Positions 1-5,125 are shown, numbered from the stretch's first letter. The stretch: 5,127 bases of DNA from CAIWAH01 sp043755815 (GCA_043755815.1 JAYUSF010000170.1:1-5127), one strand, 5' to 3'. The notes: generated by a model not told the origin, from the letters alone. Numbers and translations are program-made.

Positions 1-96
1 AGCACTTTGGGAGGGGAAAGGAGGTCATTCATTGGGAAATCCGCACGCGCCACCCCCGAAAATACCCGAAACCAGGGTCGAATCCGCCAAGTAGGG
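1..96 (+). repeat. Left copy of 96-bp terminal inverted repeat
   Basis: Position i pairs with 5126-i without a mismatch from 1 to 96. The match breaks at 97, where the left copy has T and the right copy implies C, recovers for three bases, and ends at 101. Inside the repeat are a strong Shine-Dalgarno-like AAAGGAGGT at 17-25 and two near-tandem decamers, CCCGAAAATA and CCCGAAACCA (55-64 and 65-74). There is no transposase or tRNA-like fold in it. The left end is cut by the window, so the true repeat may be longer; the right copy continues two bases further. Identity without a mismatch over 96 bp, about 5 kb apart, means recent duplication, gene conversion, or an assembly that stopped at the same dispersed repeat on both sides. 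Confidence 0.95.
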
Positions 97-105
97 TTAG
101 AGGAT

Positions 106-510
106 ATGGACGGGAATGAAATCCGCGAACTTGACGCGTCGTCCTATCCACATATCGCCATGGGCATGGAAAAGCTCGCGGACGACATTCGACGAGCATT
201 CTCAAACCGATGGGAGACTGAAGACGTCGATGGCCTGATTGATGTCGGAGAGGGTGCCGCTTACGGAGATAAGGCGGAGTCTCCGTTTCGATTAGATTGC
301 TGCCTCGGCGTCGCGAAGCTTTGGGATTTGGATTTCATTGGAGACATCGTGTCGGCGGTTAGCGCTCTGCCATTTCGGGCAGTTGTCTCGTTCCATGTGA
401 ATCCACCACCGGTCTTTTGGCTTTGGATTTGGAAGGACGAAGTCGAGATGTATTGCCCCGACCCGACGTTGGAGAATTCGGTGGCCGAGTTTCTCCAGAA
501 ACTGCCGTGA
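106..510 (+). CDS. Small soluble protein of unknown function, 134 aa
   Basis: I do not recognise this protein. The frame stays open further upstream to a TTG at 7, but that stretch is the terminal repeat, which also occurs at the other end of the window, so ATG 106 is the sensible start. A purine-rich AGAGG (99-103) lies only two bases before it, too close for a normal ribosome site, so initiation is uncertain. The product has a charged N-terminal half (likely helix around residues 19-33, MGMEKLADDIRRAFS), an acidic middle (35-57), and a hydrophobic, probably beta-rich stretch at 89-115 with PFRAVVSFHV and FWLWIWKDEVEMY. There is no signal peptide or convincing membrane span, and two adjacent cysteines sit at 65-66. 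Its length and acidic, aromatic-rich look resemble small immunity or accessory proteins, but that is only an impression. One 60-base line counted inside it (181-240) is about 52% GC, against about 68% for a line of the transporter gene (3181-3240), which may point to a separate origin. Confidence 0.6.
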   Translation: MDGNEIRELDASSYPHIAMGMEKLADDIRRAFSNRWETEDVDGLIDVGEGAAYGDKAESPFRLDCCLGVAKLWDLDFIGDIVSAVSALPFRAVVSFHVNPPPVFWLWIWKDEVEMYCPDPTLENSVAEFLQKLP

Positions 511-527
511 GCGGTCATAATTGCTTC

Positions 528-548
528 GTTGTTCCGCTCCTTCGGAGC
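528..548 (-). repeat. GNA-triloop hairpin module, copy 1
   Basis: Read on the minus strand this is GCTCC-GAA-GGAGC (548-536) followed by GGAACAAC (535-528). The stem is five perfect pairs with a GAA triloop closed by C-G, the arrangement known to make unusually stable DNA mini-hairpins. The same 13-nt hairpin plus 8-nt tail occurs three more times in this region. This copy starts the longer repeat A1. Confidence 0.85.
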
Positions 549-634
549 TTCGTAGCCGCCGTTCCGGAGCGCCGCTCTCCGACCCGGCACGTTTTGTTCG
601 CCCAACCTTTTCGCGCCAGATCGGAGATCGGCGC
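528..634. repeat. Repeat A, copy 1 (about 105 bp)
   Basis: Bases 528-631 align with 840-941 with about 14 differences including two single-base gaps (hand alignment, roughly 87% identity). Besides the module at its left edge, this copy contains a long imperfect stem: GCGCCGCTCTCCGA at 569-582 faces TCGGAGATCGGCGC at 621-634, 13 of 14 positions pairing, around a 38-nt loop. A shortened copy of that loop sequence returns at 1175-1207. Confidence 0.85.
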
Positions 635-673
635 TCCAATCCCGGTGGGGCCGGCGCTGCCGCGCCGTCCAAT

Positions 674-719
674 GCCCCGAAGGGGCAAGATAACAAAGCC
701 CAGGGCAACGCCCTAGGGC
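674..719 (+). repeat. Composite hairpin unit, plus orientation (module copy 2 plus GC hairpin)
   Basis: GCCCC-GAA-GGGGC (674-686) is followed by AAGATAAC (687-694), a three-base gap, and the hairpin GCCCAGGGC-AAC-GCCCTAGGGC (698-719, one bulged T). The unit at 817-860 has the same order and the same three-base gap on the other strand. Compared with the minus-strand copies, the third base pair of the first stem has changed from T-A to C-G, a compensatory change. Confidence 0.85.
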
Positions 720-738
720 CGCCAACATGGAAGGGCCA

Positions 739-751
739 GCCCTGTAAGGGC
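739..751. repeat. Short hairpin GCCC/GGGC
   Basis: GCCC-TGTAA-GGGC forms a four-pair stem with a five-base loop between the two inverted composite units. It is one of a chain of GC hairpins and is weak on its own. Confidence 0.5.
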
Positions 752-773
752 GAGACACCTCTCGGTGCCGCCC

Positions 774-794
774 GTTGTCCCGCCCCTTCAGGGC
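774..794 (-). repeat. GNA-triloop hairpin module, copy 3
   Basis: On the minus strand this reads GCCCT-GAA-GGGGC (794-782) followed by GGGACAAC (781-774). The pair closing the loop is T-G, which would be a wobble pair in RNA, and the other four are Watson-Crick. The tail is identical to that of copy 4. Confidence 0.75.
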
Positions 795-816
795 GGATTC
801 CGGCTTGGACTTGGAA

Positions 817-860
817 CCCAGGGCGTTGCCCTGGGCTGAGTTGTCCCGCTCCTTCGGAGC
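817..860 (-). repeat. Composite hairpin unit, minus orientation (module copy 4 plus GC hairpin)
   Basis: Read on the minus strand: GCTCC-GAA-GGAGC (860-848), GGGACAAC (847-840), the three-base gap TCA, then GCCCAGGGCAACGCCCTGGG (836-817), whose core CCCAGGGC-AAC-GCCCTGGG is a perfect eight-pair stem with an AAC loop. It mirrors the unit at 674-719, so the two face each other as inverted units about 100 bp apart. Confidence 0.9.
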
Positions 861-944
861 TTCGGAGCCGCCGTGCCGTAGCGCCATCTCCGACCCGGCA
901 CGTTTCGTTCGCCCGATCCTCCGCTCCGGATCGGAGATCGGTGC
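840..944. repeat. Repeat A, copy 2 (about 105 bp)
   Basis: This is the second copy of the repeat at 528-634. It keeps the inverted arms TCTCCGA (887-893) and TCGGAGA (931-937). The outer part of the long stem is less well paired than in copy 1 because one base is missing in the left arm. The left edge overlaps the minus-oriented module at 840-860, so modules and A repeats are nested rather than separate insertions. Confidence 0.85.
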
Positions 945-976
945 AACCCGAACACCAACGGCGTTCTGCCCTTCAG

Positions 977-1000
977 CCCAGGGTTGGTGCCTACCCTGGG
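977..1000. repeat. Eight-pair GC hairpin
   Basis: CCCAGGGT (977-984) pairs perfectly with ACCCTGGG (993-1000) around an eight-base loop. It is the first of a row of hairpins running to about 1216. A worn copy of the module (GTTCTGCCCTTCAG) can be seen just before it. Confidence 0.75.
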
Positions 1001-1020
1001 TCAATCCGCCGCCACCGTTT

Positions 1021-1037
1021 CAACCTCAACGAGGTTG
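1021..1037. repeat. 17-nt hairpin, 7-bp stem, AAC loop
   Basis: CAACCTC-AAC-GAGGTTG is a perfect seven-pair stem with a three-base loop. It has the same size and geometry as the hairpins at 1059-1075 and 1134-1150. Confidence 0.85.
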
Positions 1038-1058
1038 CGGCCAGGCACCGGGATGCCG

Positions 1059-1075
1059 AAACCCCGTCGGGGTTT
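1059..1075. repeat. 17-nt hairpin, 7-bp stem, GTC loop
   Basis: AAACCCC-GTC-GGGGTTT is a perfect seven-pair stem with a three-base loop. The copy at 1134-1150 keeps the outer AA/TTT and the loop type but has different inner bases that still pair. Confidence 0.85.
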
Positions 1076-1096
1076 GGAGAACCTGGCGCACGGGCA

Positions 1097-1123
1097 CCCA
1101 AGGTAGCCTGCGGCAACCTTGGG
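1097..1123. repeat. Eight-pair hairpin CCCAAGGT/ACCTTGGG
   Basis: CCCAAGGT (1097-1104) pairs perfectly with ACCTTGGG (1116-1123) around an 11-base loop. It lies between two of the 17-nt hairpins and touches the outer stem of the structure at 1123-1216. Confidence 0.8.
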
Positions 1124-1216
1124 CTGCCCGACGAAGCGCCGTTGGCGTTTGCACGGCCGGATCGCCGGGCAAAACCGGCACGCTTCGTTCGCTCCACCCT
1201 TCGCGCCTCGGGCAGC
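1123..1216. repeat. About 94-nt branched inverted repeat
   Basis: Perfect nine-base arms, GCTGCCCGA (1123-1131) and TCGGGCAGC (1208-1216), enclose a 17-nt hairpin AAGCGCC-GTT-GGCGTTT (1134-1150, one G-T pair) and a second stem GCCGG/CCGGC (1156-1160 and 1175-1179). On paper this folds as a multibranched structure. It could be a larger member of the repeat family or a small structured RNA; I see no promoter or terminator that would favour an RNA gene. Confidence 0.6.
1175..1207. repeat. Repeat A, partial copy 3
   Basis: CCGGCACGCTTCGTTCGC and the following bases to GCGCC match the loop part of repeat A (585-617) with scattered differences. The modules and stems that flank this part in copies 1 and 2 are missing, and it sits inside the branched structure at 1123-1216 instead. 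Confidence 0.6.
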
Positions 1217-1396
1217 ACGGACCAAACGCTTGGGCTCACCGCCGACAAGCCTGCCGGTTTGGCTAGCCAGCATTGCGGAACCATTCGGCCGCGCTCCGGC
1301 GAGTTTAACTGTTGTGTCGATTCCTGCCATCCGATCGAAGGGAAGCGGCACGGAAAAATCGAAGTCGCGTTCCCGCCCCGCGCCTTGCGCCACCCG
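1208..1396. other. Gene-free tail downstream of the HTTM-like gene
   Basis: I see no convincing gene here. It holds the right arm of the branched repeat and a ten-base palindrome, TGGCTAGCCA (1260-1269). It is the 3' flank of the minus-strand HTTM-like gene, but there is no stem followed by a T-run, so no intrinsic terminator can be called. Confidence 0.6.
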
Positions 1397-2137
1397 TCAT
1401 CCGCCAACCACCAGGATCGCGGGATAGGTTGCCAGCCAAGCCCAGACAAAACGGTTGAGGCCCAAGACCAGCGCGTTCAGCAGGTGGAAGGTGAACGCGA
1501 GCGCCAGCAGGACCAACTTGCCCTCCGCGGGCAGCACCAGGACTGCCGGGAATAGCAGTTCCAACAGAACCACGCCGCCACCCAAGGCGACACAGGTCAA
1601 CCGGTGGGACGCCAGCCGACGGGCCGGGGCAAAAACCACATACGGCCCGTCGGACGCCAGCAGGTTTTGGAGCGCCCGTCCGTTCCACCAGCCGCGGTTC
1701 CTCAGCTTGGCCACGCCCGCGAGCAAATAGGACAAAACGCTCTGCGCCGCGATCCAGCCCAACCCCAGCTTGGTCAGGATCGGAACCCAAACGCCCAGAC
1801 TGGCGATCAGCAGGCCCAGTTGGACCTGGAAGAACATCGCATCACTCCCACCGCAAACCGGGCCTCGGGAACGCAACGTCAGCCAGATGGAGCTGCCCAA
1901 CAACAGCACCTGCACCGCCACCCCCGCGAGCGACTGGGGCGCAAACGGAGCCAGGAGGAGCAACCCGGCCAGCCCGAGTCTTCCCCCCAGCCAGGGTATC
2001 ACCGGTGGTCCTGCCAACACGCCGCCGGGCGAGTAGCAGCGCCGGACGCTGAGGAGTTCCGCGGACTGGATGAACAGCCCCGCGCCAAGCAGGCGTTGAG
2101 TCAGCAGCACGGCGGCCGTCAGGTCGAAACCATTCAT
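1397..2137 (-). CDS. HTTM-like integral membrane protein (SdpB-like), 246 aa
   Basis: This is a hydrophobic protein with roughly six membrane segments (about residues 6-25, 52-68, 70-86, 101-121, 128-145, 183-203 and possibly 208-226). The sequence YLLAGVAKLRNRGWWNGRAL (137-156) matches the pattern I associate with HTTM proteins, the membrane-domain family of vitamin K-dependent gamma-carboxylase that also includes SdpB; a histidine (218) precedes a Gly-Leu-Asn-Arg-Phe segment near the C terminus. HTTM proteins in bacteria are mostly uncharacterised; SdpB helps mature the SDP toxin in Bacillus. The start at 2137 is fixed by an ATGA overlap with the stop of the upstream gene, and AAGG seven bases upstream serves as the ribosome site. 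An ATG six codons further upstream lies inside the preceding gene and is less likely. The protein ends shortly after its last hydrophobic stretch but seems complete. Whether it is an enzyme or only a membrane scaffold cannot be told. Confidence 0.75.
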   Translation of the reverse strand: MNGFDLTAAVLLTQRLLGAGLFIQSAELLSVRRCYSPGGVLAGPPVIPWLGGRLGLAGLLLLAPFAPQSLAGVAVQVLLLGSSIWLTLRSRGPVCGGSDAMFFQVQLGLLIASLGVWVPILTKLGLGWIAAQSVLSYLLAGVAKLRNRGWWNGRALQNLLASDGPYVVFAPARRLASHRLTCVALGGGVVLLELLFPAVLVLPAEGKLVLLALAFTFHLLNALVLGLNRFVWAWLATYPAILVVGG

Positions 2138-2628
2138 GCCGCCGCCTTCGCCCAAGCAAATTCTTCAGAGACAAAGGCGACCTCCGGCACCGCCCCGGGC
2201 TCGATCATGACCAGACGAAACCGGAATCTGTCGGCGTCGGGAGGAATGCGGTGTTCACCGATGCGTGAGCGGACCAACCGCGCCAAAGCCGCATGGGTTT
2301 CCGAGCCCGCGAACAAATCCGGGGCGGCAACCTGCGAAAGTCCAAGCGCATCCACGGCCCGGTCCACCAGCGATTTCTCCAGCAACTCGAGATTGCCCGC
2401 CGGATTGAACACCACGCGCCCGACGTCCCGAGTGTCATGATTACGGAACAGGGGCTGCCAGTCCGTCGCAACCGCGCCCGCGGACAGCAGCCGATACTCG
2501 ATCCGGGGAACGGCGCCGAAGTCGTTGAAGAAATTCCACGACGGCAGAAACAGCTTCAGGGCCGGCATCCATTGGCGGGAAAACATGGCGCGTTGCCGCG
2601 CAGTCGAAACGCGCGCCATCCCACACAC
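2134..2628 (-). CDS. Soluble partner of HTTM-like protein, PSWxFF motif, 164 aa
   Basis: This is the first gene of a two-gene operon; its TGA overlaps the next start as ATGA, so the two products are probably made together and in similar amounts. No membrane span or signal peptide is visible. Near the N terminus is PSWNFFNDFG (29-38) followed by VPRIEYRLL, which recalls the 'P-W-FF' region of SdpA-type proteins and of other small proteins encoded beside HTTM genes. Unlike SdpA it lacks an N-terminal membrane segment, so the link is tentative. The rest mixes likely helices (79-98, 109-123) with a C-terminal strand-rich part (FRFRLVMIEP). The start is uncertain: GTG 2628 has GAGG four bases upstream, ATG 2619 has the same GAGG 13 bases away, and ATG 2586 (giving MFSRQW) has no ribosome site but places the conserved-looking part nearest the N terminus. 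The reaction, if any, is unknown. Confidence 0.65.
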   Translation of the reverse strand: MCGMARVSTARQRAMFSRQWMPALKLFLPSWNFFNDFGAVPRIEYRLLSAGAVATDWQPLFRNHDTRDVGRVVFNPAGNLELLEKSLVDRAVDALGLSQVAAPDLFAGSETHAALARLVRSRIGEHRIPPDADRFRFRLVMIEPGAVPEVAFVSEEFAWAKAAA

Positions 2629-2739
2629 AAGACCTCATTTACGCGTCGCCCCGCTCAACCCCAAGTCCAAGCCGATGGAGCCGCGTGCCACAAACCGGCG
2701 GGTTGCCGGTCGCACGAGGTTGCTTCACCCTCGCGTCAT
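2629..2739. promoter_or_regulatory. Divergent intergenic control region
   Basis: These 111 bases separate the start of the minus-strand operon from that of the transporter and must hold the promoters of both unless transcription comes from further away. A perfect six-pair stem, ACCGGC/GCCGGT (2694-2699 and 2705-2710, five-base loop), lies 29 bases before the transporter start and could be an operator half-site pair or a leader hairpin. I cannot pick -35/-10 boxes with confidence. Bases 2661-2674 match 801-814 in inverted orientation. Confidence 0.5.
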
Positions 2740-5007
2740 ATGGCAGCCGATCCGAAGCCAGCCTTTCGTCCTTACATCCCCGACCGCACCGTGCTGCGCG
2801 AGTTTACGGCGCGTTCGCTCATCATGGGCACACTTCTGGGCATGGTGTTTGGCGCGTCGTCGCTTTTCCTCACGCTCAAGGTCGGTCTGACCGTCAGCGC
2901 GAGCATCCCGGTGGCGGTGATCTCCATCGCGCTGTTCAAGGTGTGGGCGAAGTTGGGCGGACGCGACGCCACCATCCTCGAACACAACATCGCGCAGACC
3001 GCCGGTTCGGCCGGGGAATCCATCGCGTTTGGCATCGGCGTCACCATGCCGGCGATCCTCATTCTGGGCTTCGACCTCGAAATCTCCCGGGTGCTGCTCG
3101 TCGGCGTGTTGGGCGGCCTGCTGGGCATCCTCATGATGATCCCGTTGCGGCGCGCACTGATCGTGCAGCAGCACGGCGAGCTGAAGTATCCCGAAGGCAC
3201 CGCCTGCGCCGAGGTGCTCAAGGCCGGCGCCAGCGACGAATCCCGCGCCGCCGCCGACCCCGTTCACCGGGCCGACCAGCTGGGTGCCTCCGTAAACGCG
3301 AAGACGATCTTTGCCGGGTTCGGCATCGGACTGCTCTACAAGATCGCCAACGTCGCGCTGAAGGGTTGGAAGGATGTCCCGGAAAAGATCTTCGGTGCAC
3401 CGCTTCGCGCCGGTTCCATCTCGGCGGAGATTTCGCCGGAGATGCTCGGGGTCGGCTACATCATCGGCCCAAAAACCGGCGGCATCATGGCGGCAGGCGG
3501 CGTGCTCAGCTACCTCGTGCTGATCCCGCTCATCAAATTCTTCGGTGAACGCCTGACTGAGCCGCTGGCGCCCGGAACCAAGCTCATCAGCGAGATGTCG
3601 CATACGGACATCCGCAGCGCCTACATCCTCTACGTCGGCGCCGGCGCAGTCGCGATGGGCGGTCTGATCAGCCTGCTGCGCTCACTGCCGACCATTTGGC
3701 ACGGCCTGAAGATGGGCGCGCTCGACATCGTGGATTCGCGCCGGGCGGCCGATGCCGCGGCCGCCGAGCGGACTGGCCAGGATCTTCCGATGAAGTTTGT
3801 GCTCATCGGAATCGTGGTCTTGATCACGGCGATCCGGTTGGCGACCCCGTTGCACATGAACATGCTCGGCGCCGGCCTCATCGTCTTGTTGGGATTTCTC
3901 TTTGTGACCGTTTCGTCGCGGCTGACCGGCGAGATCGGTTCCTCGTCCAACCCGATTTCCGGCATGACCATCGCCACACTGCTGATCACCTGCCTCGCGT
4001 TCCTCGCCGTCGGCTGGACCGGCAACAACTACTACGTAACCGCGCTGTCCGTTGGAGCCGTGGTCTGCATCGCCTGTTCCAATGGCGGCACAACTTCCCA
4101 GGATCTGAAGACCGGCTACCTCGTGGGCGGCACGCCGAAGCGGCAGCAAGTTGCCATCCTCATCGGCGCCTTTGCCTCCGCCCTGGTGCTTGGGCCAATC
4201 CTGCTCGGCCTGAACCGGACCGCGATCACCTACATCGACGCCAAGGAAATTGCCCCCAGCCTGCGCGCCCCGGTCGCCGAATTGACCCAAGCCCCGAAGG
4301 AGAAGCTGGCCGGACCACAGGCTAAGAGCGACGCGACGGAGTATCTGGTCTGGCATTCGCCGGACCCGTCGGGCGGCGCAGCGCGGAAGTTCCTCGTCAA
4401 ACCCGACGGTGAGCCGGTATGGCTCGTGGACCCAGGCATCAACGGGCAGTTCGCCAAACGGCCCGACGGCACGGAGGTCCGCAAGTTTGACGCCCCCAAG
4501 GCAACGCTCGTGAGCTACATCATCAAGGGCATTCTCGACCGGAAACTGCCATGGGACCTGGTGCTGTTCGGGGTGATGATCTCGGTCGTCCTGGAGCTCA
4601 GTGGCATTTCGGCGCTGGCGTTCGCGGTGGGCGTTTACCTGCCCATCTCGGTTTCGCTTCCGATCTTCATCGGCGGCATGGTCCGTTGGTTCGTGGACCG
4701 GCAGGACCGGCCGAAGTTCCTGAACGCGGGGATGAACGAGGAGCAGATTGCGGCCGAGGGCGACAAGTCTCCGGGGGTGCTCATGGCGTCGGGCTACATC
4801 GCGGGCGGCAGCATCGCCGGCATCGTGATCGCTTTCATGGCCGGGGTGCTCGACCGACAGGACGCCGCGTTGACCGAGTGGGCGACCAAGGCGAACCCCT
4901 TCTTCAACGGGCCGTGGTCGAACGGCCTGTCCGTGCTGCCGTTTGTGATCTTGTGCGGCCTGCTCGCGCTCGCCGCCCGCGGACTGATCCTCCGCGCGAA
5001 ACGGTAG
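2740..5007 (+). CDS. OPT-family oligopeptide transporter, 755 aa
   Basis: This inner-membrane secondary transporter belongs to the OPT family (PF03169; bacterial TIGR00733 type), whose members move small peptides or, in plants, metal-chelates, usually with protons. Seen in the sequence: an N-terminal domain with REFTARSLIMGTLLGMVFGA (20-39) and LKVGLTVSASIPVAV (46-60); NIAQTAGSAGES (83-94) in the first loop; the family signature GSSSNPISGMT (400-410); CSNGGTTSQDLKTGYLVGGTP (446-466); and the C-terminal FAVGVYLPISVSLPIFIGGMVRW (628-650). Many membrane segments run through the whole length. A hydrophilic insert of about 95 residues (491-586) precedes APKATLVSYIIKGIL and makes the protein longer than simple members; I recall similar inserts in homologues. 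ATG 2740 is chosen because the OPT domain begins about 20 residues later; the frame is open further upstream only as the complement of the neighbouring gene. The only SD-like sequence, GAGGTT at 2716-2721, is too far away. The substrate cannot be told. Confidence 0.95.
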   Translation: MAADPKPAFRPYIPDRTVLREFTARSLIMGTLLGMVFGASSLFLTLKVGLTVSASIPVAVISIALFKVWAKLGGRDATILEHNIAQTAGSAGESIAFGIGVTMPAILILGFDLEISRVLLVGVLGGLLGILMMIPLRRALIVQQHGELKYPEGTACAEVLKAGASDESRAAADPVHRADQLGASVNAKTIFAGFGIGLLYKIANVALKGWKDVPEKIFGAPLRAGSISAEISPEMLGVGYIIGPKTGGIMAAGGVLSYLVLIPLIKFFGERLTEPLAPGTKLISEMSHTDIRSAYILYVGAGAVAMGGLISLLRSLPTIWHGLKMGALDIVDSRRAADAAAAERTGQDLPMKFVLIGIVVLITAIRLATPLHMNMLGAGLIVLLGFLFVTVSSRLTGEIGSSSNPISGMTIATLLITCLAFLAVGWTGNNYYVTALSVGAVVCIACSNGGTTSQDLKTGYLVGGTPKRQQVAILIGAFASALVLGPILLGLNRTAITYIDAKEIAPSLRAPVAELTQAPKEKLAGPQAKSDATEYLVWHSPDPSGGAARKFLVKPDGEPVWLVDPGINGQFAKRPDGTEVRKFDAPKATLVSYIIKGILDRKLPWDLVLFGVMISVVLELSGISALAFAVGVYLPISVSLPIFIGGMVRWFVDRQDRPKFLNAGMNEEQIAAEGDKSPGVLMASGYIAGGSIAGIVIAFMAGVLDRQDAALTEWATKANPFFNGPWSNGLSVLPFVILCGLLALAARGLILRAKR

Positions 5008-5029
5008 CGGAAGCCGCCGGGACGCCTAG

Positions 5030-5125
5030 CCCTACTTGGCGGATTCGACCCTGGTTTCGGGTATTTTCGGGGGTGGCGCGTGCGGATTTCCCAATGAATG
5101 ACCTCCTTTCCCCTCCCAAAGTGCT
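5030..5125 (-). repeat. Right copy of 96-bp terminal inverted repeat
   Basis: This is the exact reverse complement of 1-96. It starts 22 bases after the stop of the transporter gene, with only a weak GCGG-AAG-CCGC stem (5007-5017) in between and no T-run, so no intrinsic terminator. Two further bases (5126-5127) have no counterpart in the window. No gene follows this copy inward as the small gene does at the left end, which shows the repeat is independent of that gene and not its leader. Confidence 0.95.

Larger units (their letters stand above)
511..1207. repeat. Mosaic of REP-like hairpin repeats, no credible gene
   Basis: This stretch begins directly after the stop of the small gene and is packed with inverted repeats and diverged direct repeats, listed individually below. 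Frames stay open here on both strands because the DNA is GC-rich and made of palindromic units. Their translations are low-complexity, Arg/Pro/Ser-rich, and overlap one another, so I do not call genes. Similar 'AQGNALG'-type peptides are familiar to me from over-predicted ORFs in planctomycete and verrucomicrobial genomes; that is memory, not a search. The likely nature is non-autonomous interspersed repeats of REP type. No transposase is present in the window. Confidence 0.85.

Noticed and set aside
70..90. tRNA-like T-arm, GGGTCGAATCC, in the terminal repeat
   Set aside because: The loop lacks the invariant TTC, the stem does not pair, and no anticodon or D arm is found nearby, so a tRNA or tRNA-derived att site is not supported.
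17..94. Mini-ORF of 20 codons (TTG 32 to TAG 92) behind a perfect AAAGGAGGT, repeated in the right copy
   Set aside because: TTG start, very short, and no codon evidence; the SD-like match may be chance. Worth recalling only if the repeat proves widespread and transcribed.
7..105. N-terminal extension of the small gene from a TTG at 7
   Set aside because: It lies entirely within the terminal repeat plus nine bases, and the same peptide would be encoded at the other end without the gene.
511..1216. CRISPR-like array
   Set aside because: Repeats vary in length, orientation and spacing, and there are no regular unique spacers or cas genes.
1208..1396. Sdp-type toxin precursor next to the HTTM-like gene
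   Set aside because: No frame gives a small protein with a signal peptide and cysteines, and none has a ribosome site.
417..1555. Several long overlapping open frames on both strands over the repeat block, up to 344 codons
   Set aside because: They run through palindromic repeats, overlap each other in many frames, lack ribosome sites and translate into Arg/Pro/Ser-rich low-complexity peptides typical of read-through of GC-rich repeats.
2293..2739. A 149-codon N-terminal extension of the OPT transporter
   Set aside because: It is the complement of the minus-strand PSWxFF gene, has no transporter-like features, and the OPT domain begins right after ATG 2740.
5007..5029. Intrinsic terminator after the transporter gene
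   Set aside because: Only a four-pair stem (GCGG-AAG-CCGC) without a T-run.
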